From positions 1 through 6,716 of the forward strand of contig DVMK01000181.1 in NCBI GenBank assembly GCA_018715025.1: 6,716 bases of DNA, given 5' to 3'. Under the pieces are notes generated by a model. The model saw nothing but the letters and a program-made list of their open reading frames with translations. It was not told the DNA's origin and did not search any database. This document shows positions 1 to 6,372 of this stretch, piece by piece. Origin of the DNA: Candidatus Caccousia avistercoris. GTDB lineage: Bacteria; Bacillota; Clostridia; Oscillospirales; Acutalibacteraceae. The first letter of the stretch is position 1; each line of letters opens with the position of its first letter. Both the position numbers and the translations under genes were made by a program.

Positions 1-5
1 AAAAT

Positions 6-21
6 ATATCCAAATTGATAT
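6..21. promoter_or_regulatory. AT-rich dyad, possible operator of the Rrf2 regulator
   Basis: The sequence reads ATATC, six bases, GATAT: two perfect 5-bp inverted arms in an AT-rich patch 40 bases before the regulator's start codon. Rrf2-family proteins bind AT-rich dyads as dimers and often repress their own promoters, so this could be an autoregulatory operator overlapping a -10 region. The -35 region would lie outside the window, so the promoter itself cannot be judged. Short AT-rich dyads are common by chance. Confidence 0.3.
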
Positions 22-45
22 GCTGGGATCACATCATTCCCGCAG

Positions 46-56
46 AAGGAGGAAGG
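46..56 (+). promoter_or_regulatory. Ribosome binding site that fixes the Rrf2 start
   Basis: AAGGAGGAAGG contains a perfect AGGAGG nine bases before the ATG at 62. The upstream in-frame ATG at 20 has no such site and would add 14 Arg-rich residues that do not fit the family N-terminus. The start at 62 is therefore preferred. Confidence 0.8.
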
Positions 57-61
57 CGCCC

Positions 62-472
62 ATGGTCATCAACAAAGAAACCGACTACGCCCTTCGCATT
101 CTGCGGGCCCTGACCGACGGGGAGCTGCACACGGCAGGGCAGCTGTCTCAGGAGGAGCTTCTTCCCCAGGCCTTCACCTACAAGATTCTGAAAAAGCTGG
201 AACGGGCCGGGCTGGTAGAGGTGGTTCGCGGCGTGGCTGGGGGCTGCCGCCTGGCGGCGGCCGCCGACCTGGAAAAAACCAGCCTGTACGACCTGATGGC
301 CGTCATGGAAGAAAGCAGCAGCCTCACCGCCTGCATGGACCCCCAATTTCAGTGCCCCTGGCGCGGCCGCCATGGGGGCTGCGCGGTACACGGGAACCTG
401 ATGAGGATCCAGGAAAAGCTGGACCAGGAGCTGAAAGGGCACAGCCTGCGGGAGATTCTCGCAGAGCCCTGA
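62..472 (+). CDS. Rrf2-family transcriptional regulator with C-terminal cysteine triad
   Basis: The 136-residue protein has the length and layout of the Rrf2 family (IscR, NsrR, CymR and relatives). An N-terminal winged helix-turn-helix spans about residues 3-66 (start MVINKETDYALRIL, recognition region TYKILKKLERAGLVE, wing RGVAGGCRLA). A C-terminal segment carries C91, C98 and C107. Three clustered cysteines in this place are what IscR and NsrR use to hold an Fe-S cluster, although here the spacing is CX6C-X8-C rather than the IscR CX5CX5C. The wing has an extra cysteine, C62, where the family usually has Tyr (RGxxGGY). The gene lies 66 bases ahead of an oxidoreductase operon on the same strand, so control of that operon in response to O2, NO or Fe-S status is a reasonable inference. 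The bound cofactor and the targets cannot be read from sequence. Confidence 0.9.
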   Translation: MVINKETDYALRILRALTDGELHTAGQLSQEELLPQAFTYKILKKLERAGLVEVVRGVAGGCRLAAAADLEKTSLYDLMAVMEESSSLTACMDPQFQCPWRGRHGGCAVHGNLMRIQEKLDQELKGHSLREILAEP

Positions 473-494
473 AGCGGCCCGCTTTTTCTTTTTC
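472..494 (+). terminator. Weak hairpin plus T-rich run after the Rrf2 gene
   Basis: AAGCG (472-476) and CGCTT (480-484) can form a 5-bp stem with a 3-base loop, beginning at the last base of the regulator's stop codon. A T-rich run with one C (483-494) follows directly. The stem is short for an efficient intrinsic terminator, so partial termination is more likely than a full stop. That would make the downstream enzymes less abundant than the regulator unless there is a second promoter. No convincing internal promoter was found between 485 and 523. Confidence 0.35.
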
Positions 495-538
495 TGCAAA
501 ACTGGAGGAAATTAATCAAGATTAAAGGAGGTACTATC

Positions 539-2449
539 ATGTTATTCCAAACCACCCCTGCCCAGGAAGAGCTGCGGGCCAAAATCCGTGCCTTTGCGGA
601 GGAAGAAATCAAACCCATTGCATTTCAGCTGGACCAGAACAACGAGTTCCCCGACGAGGCGGTGCGCAAGCTGGGGGAATTGGGCCTGATGGGCATCCCC
701 TACCCGCAGGAATACGGCGGCGCCGGGCTGGACGCCCTGAGCTACGCCATTGCCGTGGAGGAGCTTTCCCGGGTAGACGGCGGCGCGGGCGTTATTTTAT
801 CCGCCCATGTGTCCCTGGGCTCCTGGCCGATTTTCGCCTTCGGCACAGAGGAGCAGAAGCAGAAGTACCTGGCGCCCCTGGCCAGGGGCGAAAAAATAGG
901 CGCTTTCGGCCTGACCGAGCCGAACGCCGGTTCTGACGCAGGCGGAACCGAGACCACCGCCGTGCGGAAGGGCGACCACTACGTGCTCAACGGCGGCAAA
1001 ATTTTCATTACCAACGCCCCGAAGGCCGACGTCTATGTGGTGTTCGCCGTCACAACGCCGGACATCGGCACCAAGGGAATCAGCGCCTTTATTGTGGAAA
1101 AGGGCTGGAAGGGCTTCTATTTCGGCGACCATTACGACAAAATGGGCATCCGTTCTTCCTCCACCGCCGAGCTTATTTTTGACAACGTGGAGGTTCCCAA
1201 AGAGAACCTGCTGGGCAAGGAGGGCGACGGCTTCAAAATTGCCATGGCTACCCTGGACGGGGGCCGCATCGGCATTGCCGCCCAGGCTCTGGGCATTGCC
1301 CAGGGGGCTTATGAGAACGCCCTGGAGTACGCGAAGGAGAGAATCCAGTTCGGCAAGCCCATCGGCTTCCAGCAGACCATCTCGTTCAAGCTGGCAGACA
1401 TGGCCACCAAGCTGCGGTGCGCCCGGTTCCTGGTGTATTCTGCCGCAGAGCTGAAGGAGCACCACGCCCCCTACGGCATGGAGTCTGCCATGGCGAAAAT
1501 GTACGCCTCTGACATAGCGCTGGAGGTTACCAACGACGCCCTGCAGATTTTCGGCGGCTCCGGCTACATGAAGGGCATGGAGGTGGAGCGCGCCTACCGC
1601 GACGCCAAGATCACCACCATTTACGAGGGCACCAACGAAATCCAGCGGGTGGTCATCGCCTCGCACATTCTGGGCAAGCCCCCCAAGAGCGCGGGCGGTT
1701 CTTCCAGCCGCGCCAAGAAGCCGGCCCCCATTACCGGTGTGCGGAAAAAGATGATTCTGCGGGACGGCGGCGCAGCAGAGCAGGTGGCCGCCCTGGTGGA
1801 GCACCTGAAGAAGGACGGCCACGACTTTACCGTAGGCATCCCCATGGACACCCCCATTGCCCAGGCGGAACGGGTAGTCTCTGCCGGAAAGGGCATTGGC
1901 GGGAAAGAAAACATGGCCCTGGTGGAAAACCTGGCCAGGGCGGCCGGCGCGGCGGTAGGCTCTTCCCGCCCGGTGGCCGAAACCCTGAAGTACCTGCCCC
2001 TGAACCGGTATGTGGGAATGTCCGGCCAGAAGTTCACCGGCAACCTGTACATTGCCTGCGGCATCTCCGGCGCGGTGCAGCACCTGAAGGGAATTCGGGA
2101 CGCTTCCACCATTGTGGCCATCAACAAGAACCCGGGCGCGCCTATCTTTAAAAACTGCGACTACGGCATTGTGGGGGACGTGGAGGAAATCCTGCCCCTT
2201 CTGGCCCAGGCCCTGGACACCGGCGAGAAGCAGCCGGCGCCTCCCATGGTGAAGATGAAGCGGCCCCGCCCGCCCAAGGAGGCCCCCATTGGCAAGCGGT
2301 ACGTATGCGGCGGCTGCGGCTACGAGTATGTGCCTGAGCTGGGCGACCCGGACGGGGAAATCGCCCCCGGCACCCTCTTTGAAAAGCTGCCGGAGGACTG
2401 GGTGTGCCCGGAATGCGCCGAAGCCAAAGACCAGTTCATCGAAGCGTAA
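539..2449 (+). CDS. Acyl-CoA dehydrogenase / ETF-alpha FAD domain / rubredoxin fusion
   Basis: This 636-residue protein has three parts. Residues 1-380 are a complete acyl-CoA dehydrogenase, with the signature GAFGLTEPNAGSD (121-133), a second signature near 336-357, and catalytic-base Glu E363 in IYEGTNEIQR. The segment DGGRIGIAAQALGIAQ (240-255) is typical of butyryl-CoA dehydrogenases, so short acyl-CoAs are the likely substrates. After a Ser/Lys/Pro linker, about 440-560 match the FAD-binding domain II of ETF alpha (GSSRPVA at 474, VGMSGQ at 492, ACGISGAVQHL at 506, INKNPGAPIF at 528). A Pro/Lys-rich linker leads to a rubredoxin at 586-636, with iron ligands C590, C593, C623 and C626. ETF alpha domain I and ETF beta are absent. 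The likely role is oxidising acyl-CoA and passing electrons internally to the rubredoxin iron. AAAGGAGGT at 524-532 gives a strong start. It is probably cytoplasmic and in an operon with fprA. Confidence 0.93.
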   Translation: MLFQTTPAQEELRAKIRAFAEEEIKPIAFQLDQNNEFPDEAVRKLGELGLMGIPYPQEYGGAGLDALSYAIAVEELSRVDGGAGVILSAHVSLGSWPIFAFGTEEQKQKYLAPLARGEKIGAFGLTEPNAGSDAGGTETTAVRKGDHYVLNGGKIFITNAPKADVYVVFAVTTPDIGTKGISAFIVEKGWKGFYFGDHYDKMGIRSSSTAELIFDNVEVPKENLLGKEGDGFKIAMATLDGGRIGIAAQALGIAQGAYENALEYAKERIQFGKPIGFQQTISFKLADMATKLRCARFLVYSAAELKEHHAPYGMESAMAKMYASDIALEVTNDALQIFGGSGYMKGMEVERAYRDAKITTIYEGTNEIQRVVIASHILGKPPKSAGGSSSRAKKPAPITGVRKKMILRDGGAAEQVAALVEHLKKDGHDFTVGIPMDTPIAQAERVVSAGKGIGGKENMALVENLARAAGAAVGSSRPVAETLKYLPLNRYVGMSGQKFTGNLYIACGISGAVQHLKGIRDASTIVAINKNPGAPIFKNCDYGIVGDVEEILPLLAQALDTGEKQPAPPMVKMKRPRPPKEAPIGKRYVCGGCGYEYVPELGDPDGEIAPGTLFEKLPEDWVCPECAEAKDQFIEA

Positions 2450-2491
2450 CAGCCTGTTTCCATGGATGATTCATAAAAGGAGGACTGCACT

Positions 2492-3712
2492 ATGTATTGT
2501 GTGAGAACCGTCACCGACGATCTGTACTGGGTGGGCGCCAACGACCACCGCCTGACCCTGTTTGAAAATATCCATCCCATCCCCAAGGGGGTAAGCTACA
2601 ACGCTTACCTGCTTCTGGACGAAAAATCCGTCCTGTTCGACACTGTGGACTGGTCCGCCTGCCGCCAGCTTCTGGAAAACGTGGAGCACCTGCTGGACGG
2701 CCGGGAGCTGGATTACCTGGTGATTAACCACATGGAGCCGGACCACGGGGCTTCCATTGAAGAAATCCTGCTGCGCTGGCCCAATGTGAAGGTGATCTCT
2801 ACGGAAAAGGCCTTCCTGCTCATGCATCAGTTCGGTTTCCATGCAGACAGCCACGAATGCATTCAGGTAAAAGAGGGCGACACCTTCTGCTTCGGCAGCC
2901 ACACCGTCACCTTTGTGGCCGCCCCCATGGTACACTGGCCCGAGGCCATGGTCACCTTCGACACCACCAACGGCGTACTCTTTTCCGCCGACGCCTTCGG
3001 CTCTTTCATCGCCCTGGACGGGAAGCTGTTTGCAGACGAGGTGAACTTTGACCGGGACTGGATTGACGAAGCCCGCCGCTACCTGACCAACATTGTGGGC
3101 AAGTACGGCCCCCACGTACAGCTGCTGCTGAAAAAGGCCGGCGGTATTTTGGATCAGATCAAATTCATCTGCCCCCTGCACGGCCCCGTGTGGCGGCAGG
3201 ACCTTGGCTATTTCATTGACAAATACGACAAGTGGAGCCGCTACGAGCCGGAGGAAAAGGGCGTGCTCATCGCCTACGCTTCCATGTACGGCAACACAGA
3301 GGCCGCCGCCCAGGCCCTGGCCTCCAGGCTGTGCGAAAAAGGGATTACCAATGTGGCGGTGTACGACGTTTCCAACACCCATGTTTCGTACCTGATTGCC
3401 GAGAGCTTCAAGTACAGCCATATTGTGCTGGCCTCTGTCACCTACAACCTGGGCGTCTACCCGGTGATGAAAAGCTTCCTGGAGGACATGAAGGCCCTGA
3501 ACCTGCAGAACCGCACCTTTGCCCTCATCGAAAACGGATCCTGGGCCTGCAAGTCCGGCGACCTGATGGAGAAATTCATCAATGAAGAGATGAAAAACAT
3601 GACCGTTCTCAACGAACGCCTGTCCCTAGCGTCTTCCCTGCATGGGGACAAGGCCGCCGAGCTGGACGCTTTGGCCAGCGCCTTGGCGGATTCCCTCAAC
3701 GGGGAGGAATAA
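2492..3712 (+). CDS. fprA: Flavo-diiron protein (FprA-type O2/NO reductase)
   Basis: The 406-residue protein is a full-length class A flavo-diiron protein. Residues 1-250 form a metallo-beta-lactamase-like domain holding the di-iron site. The expected ligands are all visible: H80, E82 and D84 (in NHMEPDH), H148 (MVHWPEA), D167 (FSADAFG) and H230 (CPLHGPVW). Residues 257-400 form a flavodoxin domain whose FMN phosphate loop is SMYGNTE (264-270). The family reduces O2 to water, or NO to N2O, and in clostridia usually takes electrons from rubredoxin. Here a rubredoxin is the last domain of the preceding protein, whose stop codon lies 42 bases upstream on the same strand, so that fusion is the probable electron donor. 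AAAAGGAGGA at 2475-2484 precedes the ATG by seven bases. Whether O2 or NO is the physiological substrate cannot be told from sequence. Confidence 0.95.
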   Translation: MYCVRTVTDDLYWVGANDHRLTLFENIHPIPKGVSYNAYLLLDEKSVLFDTVDWSACRQLLENVEHLLDGRELDYLVINHMEPDHGASIEEILLRWPNVKVISTEKAFLLMHQFGFHADSHECIQVKEGDTFCFGSHTVTFVAAPMVHWPEAMVTFDTTNGVLFSADAFGSFIALDGKLFADEVNFDRDWIDEARRYLTNIVGKYGPHVQLLLKKAGGILDQIKFICPLHGPVWRQDLGYFIDKYDKWSRYEPEEKGVLIAYASMYGNTEAAAQALASRLCEKGITNVAVYDVSNTHVSYLIAESFKYSHIVLASVTYNLGVYPVMKSFLEDMKALNLQNRTFALIENGSWACKSGDLMEKFINEEMKNMTVLNERLSLASSLHGDKAAELDALASALADSLNGEE

Positions 3713-3811
3713 CCACCCCCGACGGGCGGAAGGCACCCGCCGGAGAAGGCCCGCACATCCGTCTCCCTCCTATGGGCATGCTTCCGCCTGCCGTTCTGCC
3801 CCCAGACACAG

Positions 3812-3852
3812 CGCTGGGGCGAAGAGAAAAACTCTTCGCCCCAGCGTTTTTT
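3812..3852 (+). terminator. Strong intrinsic terminator of the fprA unit
   Basis: A perfect 15-bp stem pairs CGCTGGGGCGAAGAG (3812-3826) with CTCTTCGCCCCAGCG (3832-3846) around a five-A loop, followed by six Ts (3847-3852). It lies 100 bases after the fprA stop. Read on the minus strand, the hairpin has no T tract after it, so it should work only for plus-strand transcription. The 3713-3811 stretch before it holds no gene or clear signal. Confidence 0.93.
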
Positions 3853-3878
3853 GATGTTATTTTAAAAAATCATTTCTC

Positions 3879-4961
3879 TCATGCCGCGGCCGGCATTTTT
3901 TTGCAGGCAAAAAACGCCAGCGCCACAGCGGCCAAAGCGCCGCACAGCTTGGCCGCCATAAGCGGCCCAAGCATTTGGGGCTCCACGCTGACCACAAAGG
4001 CCATGTGGGCGGCCAGCACGCTGGCGCCGCTCACCAGGAACGCCCCCGCCATGACCTTTCCGCGGCCGTCCATACTTTCATACATGGACAAGGTGGGCAT
4101 AGGGCTGACCAGCCCCATCAGCATTCCGGTCAGGCTTTGGGGCTTCAGGCCCAGGCGCTCCCCCAGCCAGGCGAAGGGGCGCACCAGCAGGCGGCGGATC
4201 AGTTCCGCCGTGGGGAGACTGCCCAGCAGCACCACGCCGATGGAGGACACCGTCGCCATCGCTTCGGCGACAGGGGCCATGCCCGGCACAGGGTTCCACC
4301 CGGTCATGGATTCCACCGCCGCCAGCACCAGGCCAGCCGTTACCAGCCAGCGGATGCCCTCTGCCAGAAGGCAGAACCCCTTCACCATCTGCTCCGGAAT
4401 CTTCCGCAGGCCCAGCAGCAGAAGAAGGGAAAGGACAAAAACAGGCAGGTTCTGGTGCAGGCAGTCCAGCAGGGAAAGCCCGCACAGCAAGCCGCCCGCC
4501 GCCAGGCCAACCGGCATGGCCGCCAGACCCAGCATGATCCCCTGGGCAAAGAAGGGGCGGTCTGCTTTGGAAATCATGCCCATGCCCACCGGGATGGTGA
4601 ACACCAGGGTACAGCCGAAAATGGCAGAAACCACCAGCCCGGCGTAGCTGCCCAGCAGAGGATCTGCCGCCAGTTCTTTGGAAAGCTGGTACCCGCCCAT
4701 ATCAATGGCCAGCATGCTGCCGAACATGGCGGGGTCTACGCCGATGAACCGGTACAGAGGGACAATGACATACCCAAGCCACTGGGCCAGCACCGGGGTC
4801 AGGCAAATCATGCCCGCCATGGAAAGCGCCATAGAGCCCAGCAGCATGAAGCCTGTCTCGAACTTGTCCCCCAGCCCCCATTTGTTGCCCCGCAGCCGGT
4901 CAAAGCCGCCAAGCGCCGCCCCGGCCGCCATAACCGCCATGAGAATTTGATTCACGCTCAT
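3879..4961 (-). CDS. eutH: EutH-type ethanolamine permease
   Basis: The start chosen is the ATG at 4961, giving 360 residues that begin MSVNQILMAVM like known EutH. A longer upstream reading would run into pepP and adds a non-membrane Arg-rich stretch. Family matches include DKFETGFMLLG (32-42), MAGMICLTPVLAQWLG (48-63), AIDMGGYQLSKELA (85-98) and FTIPVGMGMI (121-130). About ten or eleven hydrophobic segments indicate an integral membrane protein. EutH helps ethanolamine enter the cell in bacteria that degrade it with the eut pathway. The protein is shorter than the roughly 408-residue E. coli EutH, mainly in loops and the C-terminal tail. No eut lyase, microcompartment or regulator gene is visible nearby. 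There is no good ribosome site; the gene starts 2 nt after the pepP stop, so translation is probably coupled. The family is clear; transport of ethanolamine specifically is inferred. Confidence 0.9.
   Translation of the reverse strand: MSVNQILMAVMAAGAALGGFDRLRGNKWGLGDKFETGFMLLGSMALSMAGMICLTPVLAQWLGYVIVPLYRFIGVDPAMFGSMLAIDMGGYQLSKELAADPLLGSYAGLVVSAIFGCTLVFTIPVGMGMISKADRPFFAQGIMLGLAAMPVGLAAGGLLCGLSLLDCLHQNLPVFVLSLLLLLGLRKIPEQMVKGFCLLAEGIRWLVTAGLVLAAVESMTGWNPVPGMAPVAEAMATVSSIGVVLLGSLPTAELIRRLLVRPFAWLGERLGLKPQSLTGMLMGLVSPMPTLSMYESMDGRGKVMAGAFLVSGASVLAAHMAFVVSVEPQMLGPLMAAKLCGALAAVALAFFACKKMPAAA
3881..3902 (+). terminator. Second plus-strand hairpin with T tract, inside the eutH 3' end
   Basis: ATGCCG (3881-3886) pairs with CGGCAT (3891-3896) around CGGC, followed by six more Ts (3897-3902). 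It faces the same way as the fprA terminator 30-odd bases upstream and overlaps the last codons of eutH on the other strand. It may act as a back-up that blocks read-through from fprA into antisense eutH. It could also be a chance result of Ala/Pro/Lys codons at the eutH end. Confidence 0.45.
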
Positions 4962-4966
4962 ACCTA
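4959..4966 (-). promoter_or_regulatory. pepP-eutH stop/start junction (coupled translation)
   Basis: On the minus strand the junction reads TAGGTATG: the pepP stop TAG, two bases, then the eutH ATG. No AGGAGG-like site lies in the 20 bases before this ATG, so terminating ribosomes probably reinitiate on eutH. Confidence 0.65.
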
Positions 4967-6223
4967 AAAAGCCGTAAAGCTCTGGCGCATAACGGCCTCG
5001 ATTTCCGGAATGGTGCGGGGGGTAACGGCCGACAGATTCTCGCAGCCGTCCTCTGTGACAAGGCAGTTGTCCTCCAGGCGGAAGCCGATGCCCCACTCCT
5101 CATGGTAGATGCCGATATCCACACAAAACACCATATTGGGCCCGATGACCTGCGGGGCCGCCACCGCGTCGTGCACATCGAGGCCCACATGGTGTGCCCC
5201 GCCGTGCCACATATATTTATGAATGTTCTTTTCCTCATCCAGCACGCCTGCCTCTACCAGAAGCCGGGCGCAATAGCGGTGGGATTCCCCGTCCACCTCC
5301 TGCATAGCCATGCCGGGCTTGATGATGCGGAACATGTGGTCGGAGGTTTGCAGGGCGATGTTATAGAGCAGCGCCTGCCGTTCGCTGAATTTGCCGTTGC
5401 AGGGCCAGCCCCGGGAAACGTCGGTCATAATGGAGTCGTGGCAGGCCCCCACGTCGTTCAGGACCATGTCGCCGTCGTGGGCCTGGCCTTTGTAGGAGTA
5501 GTAATGGATGCAGAAATTGTTCTGGCCCGCCGAAATAATGGAGGGAAATCCGGGGCCCTGGGGGCCGTACTGGCCCAGAACATAGTCGAACACCGCCTTG
5601 TACTGGTATTCGTACATGCCGGGCCTGCTGGCCTTCATCATAGAGGTAATGCCTGCGCAGGTAATCTCTTCTGCCCGGCGCATGGCTTCCAGCTCGCAGG
5701 GCTGTTTGATCAGGCGCAGGCGGCGAATCAGGATGTTGGCGTTCTCGAGGTGCAGGAAGGGATAATCGCTGGCGATACGCTTTAAAAACAGATGGCTTGG
5801 GGCGTCCCGATCCGCAGGGGAAACGCGGAACAGGTCCAGGTACAGGTTCTGGTAATTGCCCCCGGCAGCCAGCGAATGAAATTCCCCTTCAAAGGCGGAG
5901 ACAAAGCCCACCTCTTCCACGCCGGAAATGTCGCTGGCCTGCTGAGGCTGAATGCGGGCCCCGTTCCAGCGTTCCGCCAGCATATCCGGGGGCAGGATAT
6001 AGATTTTCTCTTTCACATGGCCCTCGCCGTCCTTTCTGGCGACAAAGACCAGATCTTTCTGTTCCAGGCCTGTCAGGTAAAGGAAATTCCGGTCGGTGTA
6101 AAAGGGATAATATTCATCGTTGGTTTTGCGCACTTCCATACCGGAAAACAGCACCAACAGGGAATTTTCCTTCATTTGGGCATAAAGCCTGCCGCGGTTT
6201 CCCTGGTAATAATCCTTCTGCAT
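4964..6223 (-). CDS. pepP: Xaa-Pro aminopeptidase-like M24B metallopeptidase
   Basis: The 419-residue protein fits aminopeptidase P (E. coli PepP is 441). It has an N-terminal creatinase-like domain (about 1-165) and a C-terminal pita-bread catalytic domain (about 175-410). Family members remove the N-terminal residue from peptides with proline second, using two metal ions. Expected metal ligands seen here are D257 (NDVG), D268 (TDVSR), H344 (HHVGLDVHD) and E384 (RLEDN). The proton-shuttle histidines appear as H240 (CIHYY) and H351. The fifth ligand is odd: where PepP has Glu in VEPGLY, this protein has Asp, D369 in VDIGIY. It may belong to a divergent subfamily with altered metal preference or substrate. 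AGGAGG on the minus strand (6232-6237) sits eight bases before the ATG. It is the first gene of a unit with eutH. No signal peptide is visible, so a cytoplasmic location is expected. Confidence 0.88.
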   Translation of the reverse strand: MQKDYYQGNRGRLYAQMKENSLLVLFSGMEVRKTNDEYYPFYTDRNFLYLTGLEQKDLVFVARKDGEGHVKEKIYILPPDMLAERWNGARIQPQQASDISGVEEVGFVSAFEGEFHSLAAGGNYQNLYLDLFRVSPADRDAPSHLFLKRIASDYPFLHLENANILIRRLRLIKQPCELEAMRRAEEITCAGITSMMKASRPGMYEYQYKAVFDYVLGQYGPQGPGFPSIISAGQNNFCIHYYSYKGQAHDGDMVLNDVGACHDSIMTDVSRGWPCNGKFSERQALLYNIALQTSDHMFRIIKPGMAMQEVDGESHRYCARLLVEAGVLDEEKNIHKYMWHGGAHHVGLDVHDAVAAPQVIGPNMVFCVDIGIYHEEWGIGFRLEDNCLVTEDGCENLSAVTPRTIPEIEAVMRQSFTAF

Positions 6224-6366
6224 AGCAAGGGCCTCCTATTCTGCCGCACAGCGGCAAATGTAAAATGATACCGCCGGGGGAAGGCGCCGTTCCGAAGGGC
6301 GCGGGCCTGTCCGCGGCTCTTTCGCCGCAGCCGCCCGCCCCCCATCCTTTTCCCCAAAAGCGGCTA
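6224..6366 (-). promoter_or_regulatory. GC-rich structured 5' leader of pepP-eutH
   Basis: If transcription starts about seven bases after the -10 box, the mRNA has a leader of about 143 nt. It contains two inverted repeats: a 6-bp stem GCGGCT/AGCCGC at 6313-6334 (flanked by GCGGG 6301-6305 and CCCGC 6334-6338, which could form an alternative outer stem), and TGCCGC-TGT-GCGGCA (plus-strand 6242-6256) five bases upstream of the ribosome site. No known riboswitch class was recognised and no terminator-like T tract follows either hairpin. Part of the pairing may simply reflect high GC content. Confidence 0.35.
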
Positions 6367-6372
6367 AGCAAA

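Noticed and set aside
20..61. Upstream ATG extending the Rrf2 protein by 14 residues
   Set aside because: No ribosome site before it, it overlaps the AT-rich dyad, and the added residues do not fit the family; ATG 62 has a perfect AGGAGG.
797..2083. Long minus-strand open frame inside the dehydrogenase fusion
   Set aside because: GC-rich shadow of the real gene: His/Gly/Ala/Val-rich composition, no family features, and the plus frame has clear motifs along its whole length.
2471..3421. Long minus-strand open frame opposite fprA
   Set aside because: Shadow of fprA; low-complexity composition and no recognisable domain, while the plus frame holds all di-iron ligands.
3713..3800. Short inverted repeats (GGCGG/CCGCC, GGGCA/TGCCC) after fprA
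   Set aside because: Stems of about 5 bp with long loops in GC-rich DNA and no T tract; expected by chance.
3975..4967. Plus-strand open frame opposite eutH
   Set aside because: Gln/His/Arg-rich product typical of antisense translation of a membrane protein; no ribosome site.
4962..5096. N-terminal extension of EutH by 45 residues
   Set aside because: It lies entirely within the pepP coding region in another frame and is Arg/His-rich, unlike the EutH N-terminus.
5102..5785. Plus-strand open frame opposite pepP
   Set aside because: Antisense shadow; the minus frame carries the complete metal-site pattern.
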